From assembly GCA_016187835.1 (NCBI GenBank), contig JACPIY010000073.1, forward strand, positions 1-58,851: 58,851 nucleotides of DNA, written 5' to 3'. Below the pieces are notes generated by a model, which did not search any database, was not told where the DNA came from, and worked only from the letters and a program-made list of their open reading frames with translations. The position numbers were made by a program, and so were the translations under genes. Origin of the DNA: Deltaproteobacteria bacterium. GTDB lineage: Bacteria; Desulfobacterota_D; UBA1144; Nemesobacterales; CSP1-2. Shown here in pieces: positions 36,327-44,865 of the stretch. Numbering within the stretch: position 1 is the first letter of the stretch; each line of letters begins with the position of its first letter.

Positions 36327-37103
36327 ATGGAACTCAAGGGTTTTGTATCTTCAACTTTTAAGCGAGAAGAACAACGGCCACCCTGGAATCTATCTACTTC
36401 CAAATTGCTCTCAGCCTTCTTCAACCGGGTAGAAAGCCTTAATGGGAAATTCTCGGCGGTTGGCGATCGACCAGTTTATGATAATACAATATTTCCTTGG
36501 GTTGCTGATGTGGAGCGGGAATGGATGAAAATTCGAGCCGAGCTGGATCAGGTTATGCAACGCCGAGAGGAACTTCCTAACTTTCACGAGATCACGAGTG
36601 AAGTAAAAACCATCACTGATGATGAACATTGGAAGACGTTTTTTCTTGCCGGTTATGGATTAAAGTGTGATGAGAATTGTCGTAGATGCCCGGAAACCAC
36701 ACGAATACTTAAAAAAATCCCTGGTATGAAAGCGGCCTTTTTCTCGATTTTGTCCCCTAACAAGCACATTCCTCCTCATCGCGGCGCATACAACGGAGTG
36801 TTACGTTATCACCTGGGTCTGATTGCACCGGAGCCAAAGGAGAAATGCCGCATTAGAATTGGTAATGAAATTAGACATTGGAATGAGGGAGAGAGCCTTA
36901 TTTTTGACGACACCTATGAGCACGAGGTTTGGAATGAGACTACTGGATATCGCGTCGTGCTTTTTGTTGATTTTGTCCGACCGATAAAATTTCCCTTCAA
37001 CCTTTTGAATCTATTTCTTCTATTTATATCCAAGTTCACACCCTACATGCGAGAAGGCCAGGAAAACCAAAAAAAGTGGGAAAAGAAATTCTATAAGCGT
37101 TAA
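36327..37103 (+). CDS. Aspartyl/asparaginyl beta-hydroxylase domain protein
   Basis: A soluble protein of 258 residues whose central part belongs to the 2-oxoglutarate/Fe(II)-dependent aspartyl/asparaginyl hydroxylase fold. The first metal His is in IPPHRGAYNGVLRYHLGL, the second near TYEHEVWNETTGYR, and the 2-oxoglutarate-binding Arg follows in the last. Relatives hydroxylate aspartate or asparagine residues or modify lipid A. The start at ATG 36327 is preferred over TTG 36318, because AGGAG lies 11 nt upstream of the ATG. It lies between the two degenerate tRNA copies and the dynamin remnant in the accessory zone. Confidence 0.8.
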   Translation: MELKGFVSSTFKREEQRPPWNLSTSKLLSAFFNRVESLNGKFSAVGDRPVYDNTIFPWVADVEREWMKIRAELDQVMQRREELPNFHEITSEVKTITDDEHWKTFFLAGYGLKCDENCRRCPETTRILKKIPGMKAAFFSILSPNKHIPPHRGAYNGVLRYHLGLIAPEPKEKCRIRIGNEIRHWNEGESLIFDDTYEHEVWNETTGYRVVLFVDFVRPIKFPFNLLNLFLLFISKFTPYMREGQENQKKWEKKFYKR

Positions 37104-37227
37104 AACGGGGATTAGCTTGGGATATAAAGCATTAGAATAGATGATGAAATACCCGAAGTAAGTGGTAACTCCTGGGTCCTTAAGGTGTCGCACATTATAT
37201 TACCTTGTATTTTCTAACTCTTCTTGG

Positions 37228-37438
37228 AGCAATGAGAGATTGTATAAAAGAGCCCACATTGAGCTTAAGTTCACAATATGAACGAAATCTTGACGACATT
37301 GAAGATGCAAGTTCTCGACTCTTTTTAATACTGCTTAAGAACTTTTACAAAACCCAGCAGAAAAAACTAATTGAGTCCAAAGGAAGAGCGGAGGATATAG
37401 AGGGGAAGTTTAGAGAGATAAAGGACAGTGTGTTGTAG
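37228..37438 (+). pseudogene. Decayed 3' end of a second dynamin-like gene
   Basis: The translated end FYKTQQKKLIESKGRAEDIEG and then KFREIKDSVL is nearly the same as the end of the dynamin-like protein 4 kb upstream (FYKTQQKKLTESRERVGEIEG, KFREIKNGVN). At the DNA level, similarity with 33225-33416 begins near 37228 and shows compensating frameshifts around 37310-37330. The upstream part of the gene (GTPase domain) is missing. It is either a partial duplication or the remnant of the second member of a tandem dynamin pair. Confidence 0.75.
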
Positions 37439-37475
37439 GAATTTTTCGGGAAAAAATCTTCTAAGTTTTCAGTAG

Positions 37476-38438
37476 TTATCTTGCTCCCTTCCTTGCATTG
37501 CAACTCCGACACATAAGAGCCGCATTTGAAAGTGTTGTCGGACCTCCAGCTTGTCGATTACGTTTTCTGTCAGTCAACAAGCATCTCTGCTTATCCATTT
37601 CATTAACAAGAAGCAAAAGAGAATAGAAGTCTACGGCATTGGCAAACCTAGTAGTGTGCAAATCCGGGAACATACGCTTAACGATATTGAGAGTATGAAC
37701 GAAGTCATTCATACAACGATGCAACGAACGCCCATCAACAGACTGTTCACCAATAATGTCATCTAGTGCTTTTTTCTTATTGATAGGTTCATTGTTGTGG
37801 ATTGATGCCATCAACTCACAGATTAATTCGACGTGCTTCATTCGACTGATCTGCCCATGCGATAAAATATGAGTTCGTAAGAAATACTCCCTAAAACGTT
37901 TCGCCAGTTTTCCAGCTTGGCGTAAGAAGTCACTACGATAATATTTAGCGTGTCGCCTTTCTGCTCCCGTTAGTCTCTTTCCAGTGGAATTGATACGCAC
38001 AAACAGGTCAATGATGTCCTATAGTTCACCGGAGATCTCGGCAGTCTGAATCTTGTAACCCATTACATGGTGTTCGTATCCCTTTTTTTGTATCTTCTGC
38101 CAATCCCAATCCGAGATACTATCCCCAGAATCAAGCCGAGTTCGGAGAGAAAAGCGAATTCCTCGAAACCACCCCAAACCTTGGAACATCAAGATAGACT
38201 CAAGACGCTGCTTGCCATCAATGACATCGTATACGAGTTTTCCGCCATCGCTACGCCTGTAGAGAAAAACTGATGGGATCGGATAGTTCTGCAGAATTGG
38301 CTCAATGAGTTTTTTTCTGTCACTCGACGACCAGACAGAATCACGCTGAAAGCCGGGTTCAAGATTGAGTTGCCCGTTCTTAAACAGTAAGACAAACTCT
38401 TGAACGGTTTTGTCTCCATAGTCGTAGTCAAGTACCAT
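37476..38438 (-). pseudogene. DUF262 protein with truncated HNH-nuclease end and in-frame TAG
   Basis: The N-terminal part (38019-38438) carries the DUF262 ParB-like core: NLEPGFQRDSVWSS, KLIEPILQNYPIPSVFLYRR and DVIDGKQRLESI. After an in-frame TAG, the same frame continues as DIIDLFVRINSTGKRLTGAE, the next conserved DUF262 block. The product ends with GGPTTLSNAALMCRSCNARKG, the end of an HNH nuclease, but the histidine-bearing front of that domain is missing. This suggests a deletion as well. DUF262-HNH proteins resemble the GmrSD restriction enzymes that cut modified DNA. The nonsense codon plus deletion make a genuine pseudogene likely. Confidence 0.75.
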
Positions 38439-38468
38439 AGATAATTACCCTTAATGATTTTTTAACTA

Positions 38469-38541
38469 CGGGCGATGCGGGATTCGAACCCGCGACCTCT
38501 GGCTTCGGAGGCCAGCACTCTATCCACTGAGCTAATCGCCC
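38469..38541 (-). tRNA. tRNA-Arg, anticodon CCG
   Basis: The reverse strand folds as a complete cloverleaf of 73 nt. The acceptor strands are GGGCGAT and ATCGCCC with G73. The anticodon stem CTGGC / GCCAG encloses CTCCGAA (anticodon CCG, reading CGG arginine codons). The T arm is GCGGGTTCGAATCCCGC. No CCA is encoded after it. Two partial or degenerate copies lie to its left in the same orientation. Confidence 0.93.
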
Positions 38542-38731
38542 GATTTTCAAAGTTTGCAATGTTTTGAGTGAATTGTAAAGTTAATCCAATAGACTGAGAA
38601 GTAAATATGTTATCTTGGCTAACAGATTGGTTAACACTTTGCTGAGATTTGAACATTAATGAGCACTCCTGAAGTTTGGTTTTAGAGTGTACGCACATTA
38701 GAAATACCTTATTCAACCCTTTTATCGAATT

Positions 38732-38740
38732 TGATATAAT
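38732..38740 (+). promoter_or_regulatory. Extended -10 promoter of the TM2 gene
   Basis: TGATATAAT fits the extended -10 pattern TGnTATAAT and lies 38 bp before the ATG of the TM2 protein gene, suitable for a sigma-70 promoter. No strong -35 was seen. Confidence 0.5.
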
Positions 38741-38778
38741 GGTGCTTAGTTTAGAGGTATTATAGCGAGGAATTACAT

Positions 38779-39204
38779 ATGAAGAAGTGTCCATATTGCG
38801 CTGAAGAGATTCAAGATGAGGCTATAAAATGTAAGTATTGTAGTGAGTGGCTGGAGAACCAGACTACGAAATGTGTTAATTGTGGTAAGGAAATCGGGAA
38901 AGAAGATAATCAGTGCAAATTTTGCGGTATCATTCAACCCATTGATATTCCCACGAGCAAGAAAATAGCAAGCTCTAGACCCTTAGCAATCAATAGGAAA
39001 AACAAACTTGCGGCTGGATTGTTAGCCCTGTTCTTAGGTGGAATCGGTATTCATAAATTTTATTTAGGAAAAGCAGGTCAAGGGGTTGTCTATCTCCTAT
39101 TCTGTTGGACTCTTATACCAGCGATAATCGGCTTTGTAGAGTGTTTAATCTACCTTACTATGACTGAAGAAGAATTTGACTGTAAATACAATTCTTCCCA
39201 ATAG
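38779..39204 (+). CDS. Zinc-ribbon / TM2-domain membrane protein
   Basis: A 141-residue protein. Two zinc-ribbon units begin it: CPYCAEEIQDEAIKCKYC and then CVNCGKEIGKEDNQCKFC. A linker follows, then the TM2 domain: NRKNKLAAGLLALFLGGIGI, then KFYLGKAGQGVVYLLFCW and a second helix. TM2 proteins are inner-membrane proteins of unknown role, and zinc-ribbon plus TM2 is a known arrangement. It is divergent from the tRNA-Arg gene. The motifs are complete and a good -10 box lies upstream. Confidence 0.9.
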   Translation: MKKCPYCAEEIQDEAIKCKYCSEWLENQTTKCVNCGKEIGKEDNQCKFCGIIQPIDIPTSKKIASSRPLAINRKNKLAAGLLALFLGGIGIHKFYLGKAGQGVVYLLFCWTLIPAIIGFVECLIYLTMTEEEFDCKYNSSQ

Positions 39205-39313
39205 TCCTATCCCTATTCTATTCTTATTTATGATAAATATTCTTTCAAGTCTAATAACTATCTCATCTTGCTAACCCTGACTATTTCCCAACGAGCCTTT
39301 CTCAATTGTTAAT

Positions 39314-40114
39314 TTATCCCCGATCACTGCCGCTACTCGTCGAAATTCCTAATTCCTTCATAACAATCTGCATGTCATCCCAGAGGGGTTTCTTAAATCC
39401 CGGATTTCTAAGAAGTGCCGCGGGATGGTATGTGACTAAGAGCTTTGACCTTCCGTATCTATGAAATTTCCCCCTTAGGTCTCCCAGCTTTCCTTTTGTC
39501 TTGAACAATGACTGCGCTGCAACGCTTCCGAGGCAAACTATCACCTCTGGTTCAATGGATCGAAGCTGTTTAAAAAGAAACTGCTCACAGGTTCCGGCTT
39601 CATCCGGTTCGGGAGCTCTATTTCCGGGTGGACGACACTTTACAACATTGCATATATAAACATCAGACCGCCTAAGTCCCATTGCAGCAATTATCTTTGT
39701 GAGCAGCTGTCCTGCTCTCCCCACAAACGGCCTCCCCTGCTTGTCTTCTTCTTCGCCGGGTCCTTCGCCAACAAACACAAGCTTTGCCCTTGGATTCCCT
39801 TCGCCAAAGACTATATTGGTTCGTCCCTGATGGAGCTTACACCTTGTGCAGTCCCCGATTTCTTCTCTGATTTCCTCAAGGGTGAGTTTTTTTGCACTGG
39901 CATCAAAAATACTGAGTTGCTCCTGGACTTTTATTGTGGGTAGGGGTTTTTCCTTTTCAACTTCGGTTTGAATTGGTCTTTTTATAGGAACTTGAATACT
40001 TTCTTCTTTCTTTTTTCTTTCTACGACTACGCCTTCAAGCCCAAGAATCTTTTGAAACTCGAAGTATCTCTTAAGCTCTTCTAGTATCTCTTTTAATTCC
40101 GCCTCTAAATTCAT
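39314..40114 (-). CDS. Uracil-DNA glycosylase, type 4 (4Fe-4S)
   Basis: A 266-residue protein whose C-terminal 190 residues are a family-4 uracil-DNA glycosylase. It shows DCTRCKLHQGRTNIVFGEGN, FVGEGPGEEEDKQGRPFVGR (active-site region), CNVVKCRPPGNRAPEPDE, CEQF and VTYHPAALLRNP. The cysteines in CTRC, CNVVKC and CEQF bind the iron-sulfur cluster. It removes uracil from DNA as the first step of base-excision repair. The N-terminal 80 residues are a charged helix seen in many homologues. Start at ATG 40112-40114 is chosen because the upstream GTG extension is translated from the adjacent repeat. Confidence 0.93.
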   Translation of the reverse strand: MNLEAELKEILEELKRYFEFQKILGLEGVVVERKKKEESIQVPIKRPIQTEVEKEKPLPTIKVQEQLSIFDASAKKLTLEEIREEIGDCTRCKLHQGRTNIVFGEGNPRAKLVFVGEGPGEEEDKQGRPFVGRAGQLLTKIIAAMGLRRSDVYICNVVKCRPPGNRAPEPDEAGTCEQFLFKQLRSIEPEVIVCLGSVAAQSLFKTKGKLGDLRGKFHRYGRSKLLVTYHPAALLRNPGFKKPLWDDMQIVMKELGISTSSGSDRG

Positions 40115-40126
40115 CTGAGCTCTAGC

Positions 40127-40198
40127 CACGAAGACTCTAAGGCACTAAGCTCTAAACATAAATTTAAGATCTTTCTTTGTGTCTTCCTGACTTTGTGG
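40127..40198. repeat. Imperfect long inverted repeat before the glycosylase gene
   Basis: CCACGAAGACTCTAAGGCAC and its counterpart (reverse complement CCACAAAGTCAGGAAGACAC) form imperfect arms of about 24 bp around AT-rich DNA. The same family of arms, CCAC-AAGACAC, occurs at 44866-44973. It lies in the 292-bp gap between the divergent glycosylase and leuS genes. Confidence 0.6.
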
Positions 40199-40406
40199 TT
40201 ATTTGGATTTTGAACTTCTAATATAATATAACACGCGTAAAAAGCAAAGCTCGGAATTTGAAACCGAAGGGACGTTAATTTAAAATATTGCATGCCCCAA
40301 AGTAATCTATTGCTTATTTTCATTACAAAGAACTTTAAAACCGATTGAAGAAAATGATTCCTTATTTCCTATCTATAGTTTTTCCAAGGAGATTGATTCA
40401 GAAAAA

Positions 40407-42983
40407 ATGAAAGACGGTTATAACCCACAACAAATCGAAGAAAAGTGGCAGGGAATCTGGGAAGAAAAAAAACTATATGAAGTGTCTGAGGATCCAAAAA
40501 GGAAAAAGTTCTATGTCCTTGAGATGTTCCCCTACCCATCGGGAAGAATACACATGGGGCATGTGAGGAATTATACAATAGGGGATGTCATAGCGCGCTA
40601 TAAGAGAACACGAGGCTTTAACATACTTCATCCCATAGGATGGGATGCCTTCGGGCTTCCAGCAGAAAACGCTGCTATTCAACGTGGGGTTCATCCCGCA
40701 AAATGGACTTACGAAAACATTTCTCAGATGAAAGAACAGCTCAAGAGGCTCGGCTTTAGCTATGACTGGACAAGGGAAATCGCAACCTGCGATCCGTCTT
40801 ATTACAAATGGGAACAGATGGTTTTTACAATGATGTTTGAACGAGGGCTCGCGTACAAAAAGTCCTCTGTTGTAAACTGGTGTCCCTCTTGCGAGACGGT
40901 TTTAGCAAACGAGCAGGTTGTAGTATCTGGTGCCGTATTACCCGAACCGCAGTTTGGTTCGGGAGGCAATAAACAGTTAGCGCCAGATGGAAATAAAGAG
41001 ATTGGAAAATGCTGGAGATGCAAATCTGAAGTTCAGCTCAAAGAGATGGACGGATGGTTCTTTAAGGTTACCGAATACACTGAGGAACTCCTTGAGTGTG
41101 TTGAAAAACTAAAAGACGGCTGGCCTGAGAGAGTCCTTGCGATGCAGAAGAACTGGATTGGGAAGAGCACAGGGGCTGAAATTGATTTTCCACTTGAGGA
41201 AAGAATAGATGGGGAGACTATCTTGAGGATTTTTACCACCCGCCCTGATACAGTTTTTGGCGTGACTTTTATGTGTATTGCTCCAGAGCATCCGCTTGCC
41301 GAGAAACTCGTTAAAGGAAAGGAAAAAGAGGAAGAAGCTCTTAGGTTCATAAATAGAGTTAAAAAGCAGAGCGATGTGGAACGAGTTGCTGAGGGAACAA
41401 AAAAAGAAGGCGTTTTTACAGGCTCTTATTGCAAAAATCCGTTTAGCGGAGAGCGTGTGCCGATCTATATTACCAACTTTGTTCTCATGGAGTATGGAAC
41501 AGGAATAATAATGTGTGTTCCTGCCCACGACCAGAGGGACTTTGAGTTTGCAAAAGAGTACGGCCTGCCTATAAAGGTTGTGATTCAGCCCGTAGGGGCG
41601 ATTCATGAATCGCCCCTACATCTAGGGAGTATGGAAAGAGCCTACGAAGAACCTGGCGTCATGGCGAATTCCGGTGAATTCTCCGGTCTTCCATCGGAAG
41701 TCGGAAAAGAAAAGGTCATAGAGTATGTTCAATCTAAGGGGTTCGGCGAAAGAAAAGTGAACTACAGGCTAAGAGATTGGGGCATATCCCGTCAGAGATA
41801 CTGGGGAACGCCCATACCGATAGTTTATTGTGATACCTGCGGTGCTGTGCCCGTTCCCGACGAAGAGCTTCCTGTGGAGCTTCCTCTGGACGTTGAGTTT
41901 ACGGGAAAAGGAGGTTCTCCTCTTGCCAAATTGGAGAGCTTTATAAAAACAAAGTGCCCCAAGTGCGGCAAGGATGCAAGAAGGGAGACCGATACTATGG
42001 ACACTTTTGTCGAGTCCTCATGGTATTTTCTGAGATATGCGTCCCCTGATTTTGATGAAGGAATGTTCGAGGAAGAGAAGGTCAAGTATTGGCTTCCCGT
42101 TGATCAATATATCGGCGGTATCGAACACGCTATCCTGCATCTACTTTATTCCAGGTTCTACACAAAAGTTTTAAGAGACCTGGGGATGTGCGCTCTGGAC
42201 GAGCCTTTTTCAAATCTTCTTACTCAAGGAATGGTTATAAAAGACGGAGCCAAGATGTCAAAGTCTCTGGGCAATATTGTTGACCCGGATGACATGATTC
42301 AAAAATTCGGAGCAGATACCGTCAGAGTATTCATGCTTTTTGCCGCTCCCGTCCAAAAGGACCTCGACTGGAGCGATGAGGGCATTGAAGGAGCATACAG
42401 GTTTTTAAACAGGGTGTGGCGGCTTGTCTCAGACGTATTTCCTCAAATAGAGAGTTTAAAAAATACAAAGCCAGATTTGAGTCAAATCGCTGAACCCGCT
42501 AAAGAGCTTCTTATCAAGGTTCATAAAACAATAAAGAAAGTAACAGATGATTTGGAAAGATTTCAGTTCAACACTGCAATTGCAGCGATTATGGAGCTTC
42601 TTAACGCCGTATCAAGGTTTGAACCTCATACCGACGACGACATATCGGTCCTCAGAGAGTCGGTTGAGTCCATAGTGCGGCTCCTCTACCCTGTGGCTCC
42701 TCACATAGGAGAGGAACTTTGGGAATCGTTGGGATACGAGGAAACACTAGTTGATAAACCCTGGATGGAATGGGACAGAGAAATTGTTGAGAGCGCCGCA
42801 ATAACCGTTGTGCTTCAAGTGAATGGAAAGGTGAGAAGCCAGGTTATTATGGATTCGGATTCGGATCGGGAAGAAATGAAACAAGCTGCCCTTTCAGATG
42901 AAAAGGTTAAAAATTACATTGCCGGTAAAGAAATCAAGAAGGTTATTGTTGTGCCTAGAAAACTCGTAAATATAGTGGTTTGA
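40407..42983 (+). CDS. leuS: Leucyl-tRNA synthetase with two in-frame palindrome-derived inserts
   Basis: An 858-residue class I synthetase that charges tRNA-Leu. The HIGH motif is HMGH (49-52) in [20 protein letters not shown] is at 616-620 in [15 protein letters not shown]. The editing-domain region and the C-terminal anticodon-binding helices are present. Two stretches look inserted compared with ordinary LeuRS. The first is between NEQVV and CWRC at about residues 170-197 ([17 protein letters not shown]). The second is at about 396-408 ([13 protein letters not shown]), after KVVIQP and before the usual AYEEPGVM segment. The second is encoded by a perfect 28-bp palindrome. The frame stays open through both, so the enzyme must tolerate them. 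Confidence 0.95.
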   Translation: MKDGYNPQQIEEKWQGIWEEKKLYEVSEDPKRKKFYVLEMFPYPSGRIHMGHVRNYTIGDVIARYKRTRGFNILHPIGWDAFGLPAENAAIQRGVHPAKWTYENISQMKEQLKRLGFSYDWTREIATCDPSYYKWEQMVFTMMFERGLAYKKSSVVNWCPSCETVLANEQVVVSGAVLPEPQFGSGGNKQLAPDGNKEIGKCWRCKSEVQLKEMDGWFFKVTEYTEELLECVEKLKDGWPERVLAMQKNWIGKSTGAEIDFPLEERIDGETILRIFTTRPDTVFGVTFMCIAPEHPLAEKLVKGKEKEEEALRFINRVKKQSDVERVAEGTKKEGVFTGSYCKNPFSGERVPIYITNFVLMEYGTGIIMCVPAHDQRDFEFAKEYGLPIKVVIQPVGAIHESPLHLGSMERAYEEPGVMANSGEFSGLPSEVGKEKVIEYVQSKGFGERKVNYRLRDWGISRQRYWGTPIPIVYCDTCGAVPVPDEELPVELPLDVEFTGKGGSPLAKLESFIKTKCPKCGKDARRETDTMDTFVESSWYFLRYASPDFDEGMFEEEKVKYWLPVDQYIGGIEHAILHLLYSRFYTKVLRDLGMCALDEPFSNLLTQGMVIKDGAKMSKSLGNIVDPDDMIQKFGADTVRVFMLFAAPVQKDLDWSDEGIEGAYRFLNRVWRLVSDVFPQIESLKNTKPDLSQIAEPAKELLIKVHKTIKKVTDDLERFQFNTAIAAIMELLNAVSRFEPHTDDDISVLRESVESIVRLLYPVAPHIGEELWESLGYEETLVDKPWMEWDREIVESAAITVVLQVNGKVRSQVIMDSDSDREEMKQAALSDEKVKNYIAGKEIKKVIVVPRKLVNIVV
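40941..40963. repeat. Inverted repeat inside leuS, first insert
   Basis: CCCGAACC (40941-40948) pairs with GGTTCGGG (40956-40963), 8-bp arms around GCAGTTT. It lies in the leuS insert at about residues 172-197 and probably marks the origin of that insert. Confidence 0.6.
41592..41619. repeat. Perfect 28-bp palindrome in frame inside leuS
   Basis: The half-site GTAGGGGCGATTCA is followed by its exact reverse complement. In the leuS frame it encodes VGAIHESPL (396-404). The same ends, GTAGGGG / CCCCTAC, occur in intergenic copies such as 1035-1067. Confidence 0.97.
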
Positions 42984-43061
42984 TTTTGTTGACAACATCA
43001 TTTTAAGTGTGTTTATTCTTTAGTCAGAATTTTAGTCAACCAAAATTTGAGGCTGAATTAC

Positions 43062-43322
43062 ATGAAAGTGTTACCATAGTCTGAAGTGAAGATGAAGTTG
43101 AGTGAACTCGTTGAAGAGGTTTCATCCAGAGATCAGGAGATTACTATCACGAGAAATGGCAAACCGGTGGCGATAATCGTTAGCCCCGATGAGTTTGAAA
43201 GCTGGAAAGAAGCTCTCTCTATTCGAGCGGATGAAGAATTAATGGCTGAAATCCGAAGAGGCTTGGAAGATTTAAAGAAAAGGCGCGAGCTTTATACACT
43301 AGAGGAATTATTCAAAGAGTGA
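43062..43322 (+). CDS. Phd/YefM antitoxin, 5' end carrying an in-frame TAG
   Basis: The conserved part reads MKLSELVEEVSSRDQEITIT, then RNGKPVAIIVSPDEFESW, as in Phd/YefM antitoxins that block a RelE toxin and repress their own operon. The usual start MKVLPLSEVK appears upstream as ATG-AAA-GTG-TTA-CCA-TAG-TCT-GAA-GTG-AAG, so Leu6 has become TAG at 43077-43079. Translation could still restart at GTG 43086 or ATG 43092, giving about 76-78 residues that lack the first DNA-binding strand. The RelE-type toxin gene begins 23 bp after the stop. Downstream residues are intact. Confidence 0.75.
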
Positions 43323-43345
43323 ATCGTTTTTCTTGATCCCCGCTT

Positions 43346-43636
43346 ATGGCTTCACATCGCAAACTGAAAATTTCTAATGAGGTTCAAGAATTAATCAGTC
43401 GTCTCCATCCGAACCTTAAGCAGAAAATTCGCGTGGCTTTATTAGAGATGATAGAAAATCCATCATGTGGAAAGTCTCTTCGTAGAGAGCTACAGGCAAT
43501 GAGAAGTTTTCGCGTTAGCAAGTTTCGAATCGTATATAGTTTGGCCTCAAATGCCATAGAGATAATTGCCCTTGGGCCAAGGCGCAGTATATATGAAGAA
43601 ACGCTAAGGCTTGTACGAAACGAGGAGCAAGGGTAG
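43346..43636 (+). CDS. RelE/ParE-family toxin
   Basis: A 96-residue basic protein with the RelE/ParE fold pattern: VQELISRLHPNLKQKIRVAL, then GKSLRRELQAMRSFRVSKFR, then IVYSLASNAIEIIALGPRRS. RelE-type toxins cut mRNA on the ribosome, while ParE-type block gyrase. The conserved basic residues around FRVSKFRIVY and LGPRRSIYEE favour a RelE/mRNA-interferase reading. It is paired with the Phd-type antitoxin gene 23 bp upstream. The frame is intact. Confidence 0.83.
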   Translation: MASHRKLKISNEVQELISRLHPNLKQKIRVALLEMIENPSCGKSLRRELQAMRSFRVSKFRIVYSLASNAIEIIALGPRRSIYEETLRLVRNEEQG

Positions 43637-43709
43637 GTTCTAGTTTCAATAGAATTTTATTGACCTTTCAGACTTCTATGGTATCTTCACTTTGCTCAAA
43701 AATTGTCCG

Positions 43710-43737
43710 CTATGGGATTGATTAATCAATCCCATAC
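43710..43737. repeat. 28-bp palindrome (26 bp perfect)
   Basis: TATGGGATTGATT is followed by its exact reverse complement. One outer pair (C-C) is mismatched. It lies 42 bp before the deoxyhypusine-synthase-like gene and could form a hairpin in that transcript's leader. Confidence 0.9.
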
Positions 43738-43778
43738 TAATTTTAGAGGTCAATTTCTAATGAACGGAGGTATATAGG

Positions 43779-44852
43779 TTGCAAAAAGGGAGAAAAATTG
43801 CAGAAGAAAAACCCAAAAAGGTTAAAGCAATAGAGGTAGAAACTCCAAAAACAATTTCCAAGCTCTTAGCAGATATGTCAAGAACTGGATTTCAGGGGAA
43901 AAACCTGGCTAAAGTAGTCGAAGTTTTGGAGCATATGATTAAGGATAAGGACACGACCATCCTTCTAGGCTACGCAGGTTCTTTATCCACAACCGGGCAG
44001 TGGAAGATAATTAATTGGTTAATAGAAAATCGCTTCATTGATATCCTGGTTCCGACCGGAGCAAATATTTCTGAAGATATAGTTGACGCTATGGGCTACG
44101 GTTACTGGCAGGGAGGTCATCTGGTTGATAATGAAAAGCTATTTAGAGAGGGTTTTAATAGATATTATGATGTTTATGGAAAAGAAAGCGATTACCTGGA
44201 GATGACAGAACTCATTGCGGAATTCATCCTGACACTCGATGAAGATTACAAATACTCCTCAAGGGAATTTTTATACCTTTTTGGGAAATGGCTGGGAAAA
44301 AAGAAAATAAGAAGCATAGTTGCAGTTGCTGCGGAAAACGGAGTTCCGATTTTTAGTCCTGCTATAGCGGATAGTCCCTATGGAGACGCCGCCCTTATTG
44401 CAAAAAGCAAGGGTTTTAGTCTGACTATTGATGCAATAAAGGATTATATTGAATTTATGAACCTGGGAGAGAGGGTAAAAAATACAGGGGTAATCTATAT
44501 TGGAGGAGGAGTGCCGAAGGATTTCATTCAACTTTTTGCCGTAACCGGCGATTTGCTCTACAGGGATAGAGAAATTCCCAATAGAAAAGACGGGCTTAAG
44601 CGCAACAGCACGAATGAGACCTATTATCCCCATAGGTACGCCGTCCAGATAACCACCGACTCGCCGCAGTGGGGAGGTCTTTCAGGATGTACATTTGAAG
44701 AAGCGGTATCATGGGGAAAGGAAGACCCCACGGGAAGGTTCATCCAGTGCTACTGCGATGCAACTATCGCTTTGCCAATAGTAGCACATGCACTAGCGGA
44801 AAGGATAAAGTCAAGGAGAACAGGAACTAACTTTTCTGATTTGTTTAGATAG
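43779..44852 (+). CDS. Deoxyhypusine synthase-like protein
   Basis: A 357-residue NAD-dependent aminobutyl-transferase of the deoxyhypusine synthase family. The characteristic YIGGGVPKDFIQLF occurs at about residue 243. Lys314 in EEAVSWGKEDP matches the active-site lysine that forms the enzyme-imine intermediate, and YCDATIALPI follows. In eukaryotes and archaea the enzyme modifies eIF5A; bacteria lack that substrate. Bacterial relatives are thought to act on spermidine or putrescine, for example as homospermidine synthases. TTG start at 43779 is supported by ACGGAGG 8 nt upstream. It is a single gene, and the actual product is not determined. Confidence 0.85.
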   Translation: MQKGRKIAEEKPKKVKAIEVETPKTISKLLADMSRTGFQGKNLAKVVEVLEHMIKDKDTTILLGYAGSLSTTGQWKIINWLIENRFIDILVPTGANISEDIVDAMGYGYWQGGHLVDNEKLFREGFNRYYDVYGKESDYLEMTELIAEFILTLDEDYKYSSREFLYLFGKWLGKKKIRSIVAVAAENGVPIFSPAIADSPYGDAALIAKSKGFSLTIDAIKDYIEFMNLGERVKNTGVIYIGGGVPKDFIQLFAVTGDLLYRDREIPNRKDGLKRNSTNETYYPHRYAVQITTDSPQWGGLSGCTFEEAVSWGKEDPTGRFIQCYCDATIALPIVAHALAERIKSRRTGTNFSDLFR

Positions 44853-44865
44853 GCCTAATCTTCAA

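Noticed and set aside
38542-38794. Minus-strand frame running through the tRNA-Arg
   Set aside because: Its C-terminal part is the tRNA itself read as protein; no start signal or family.
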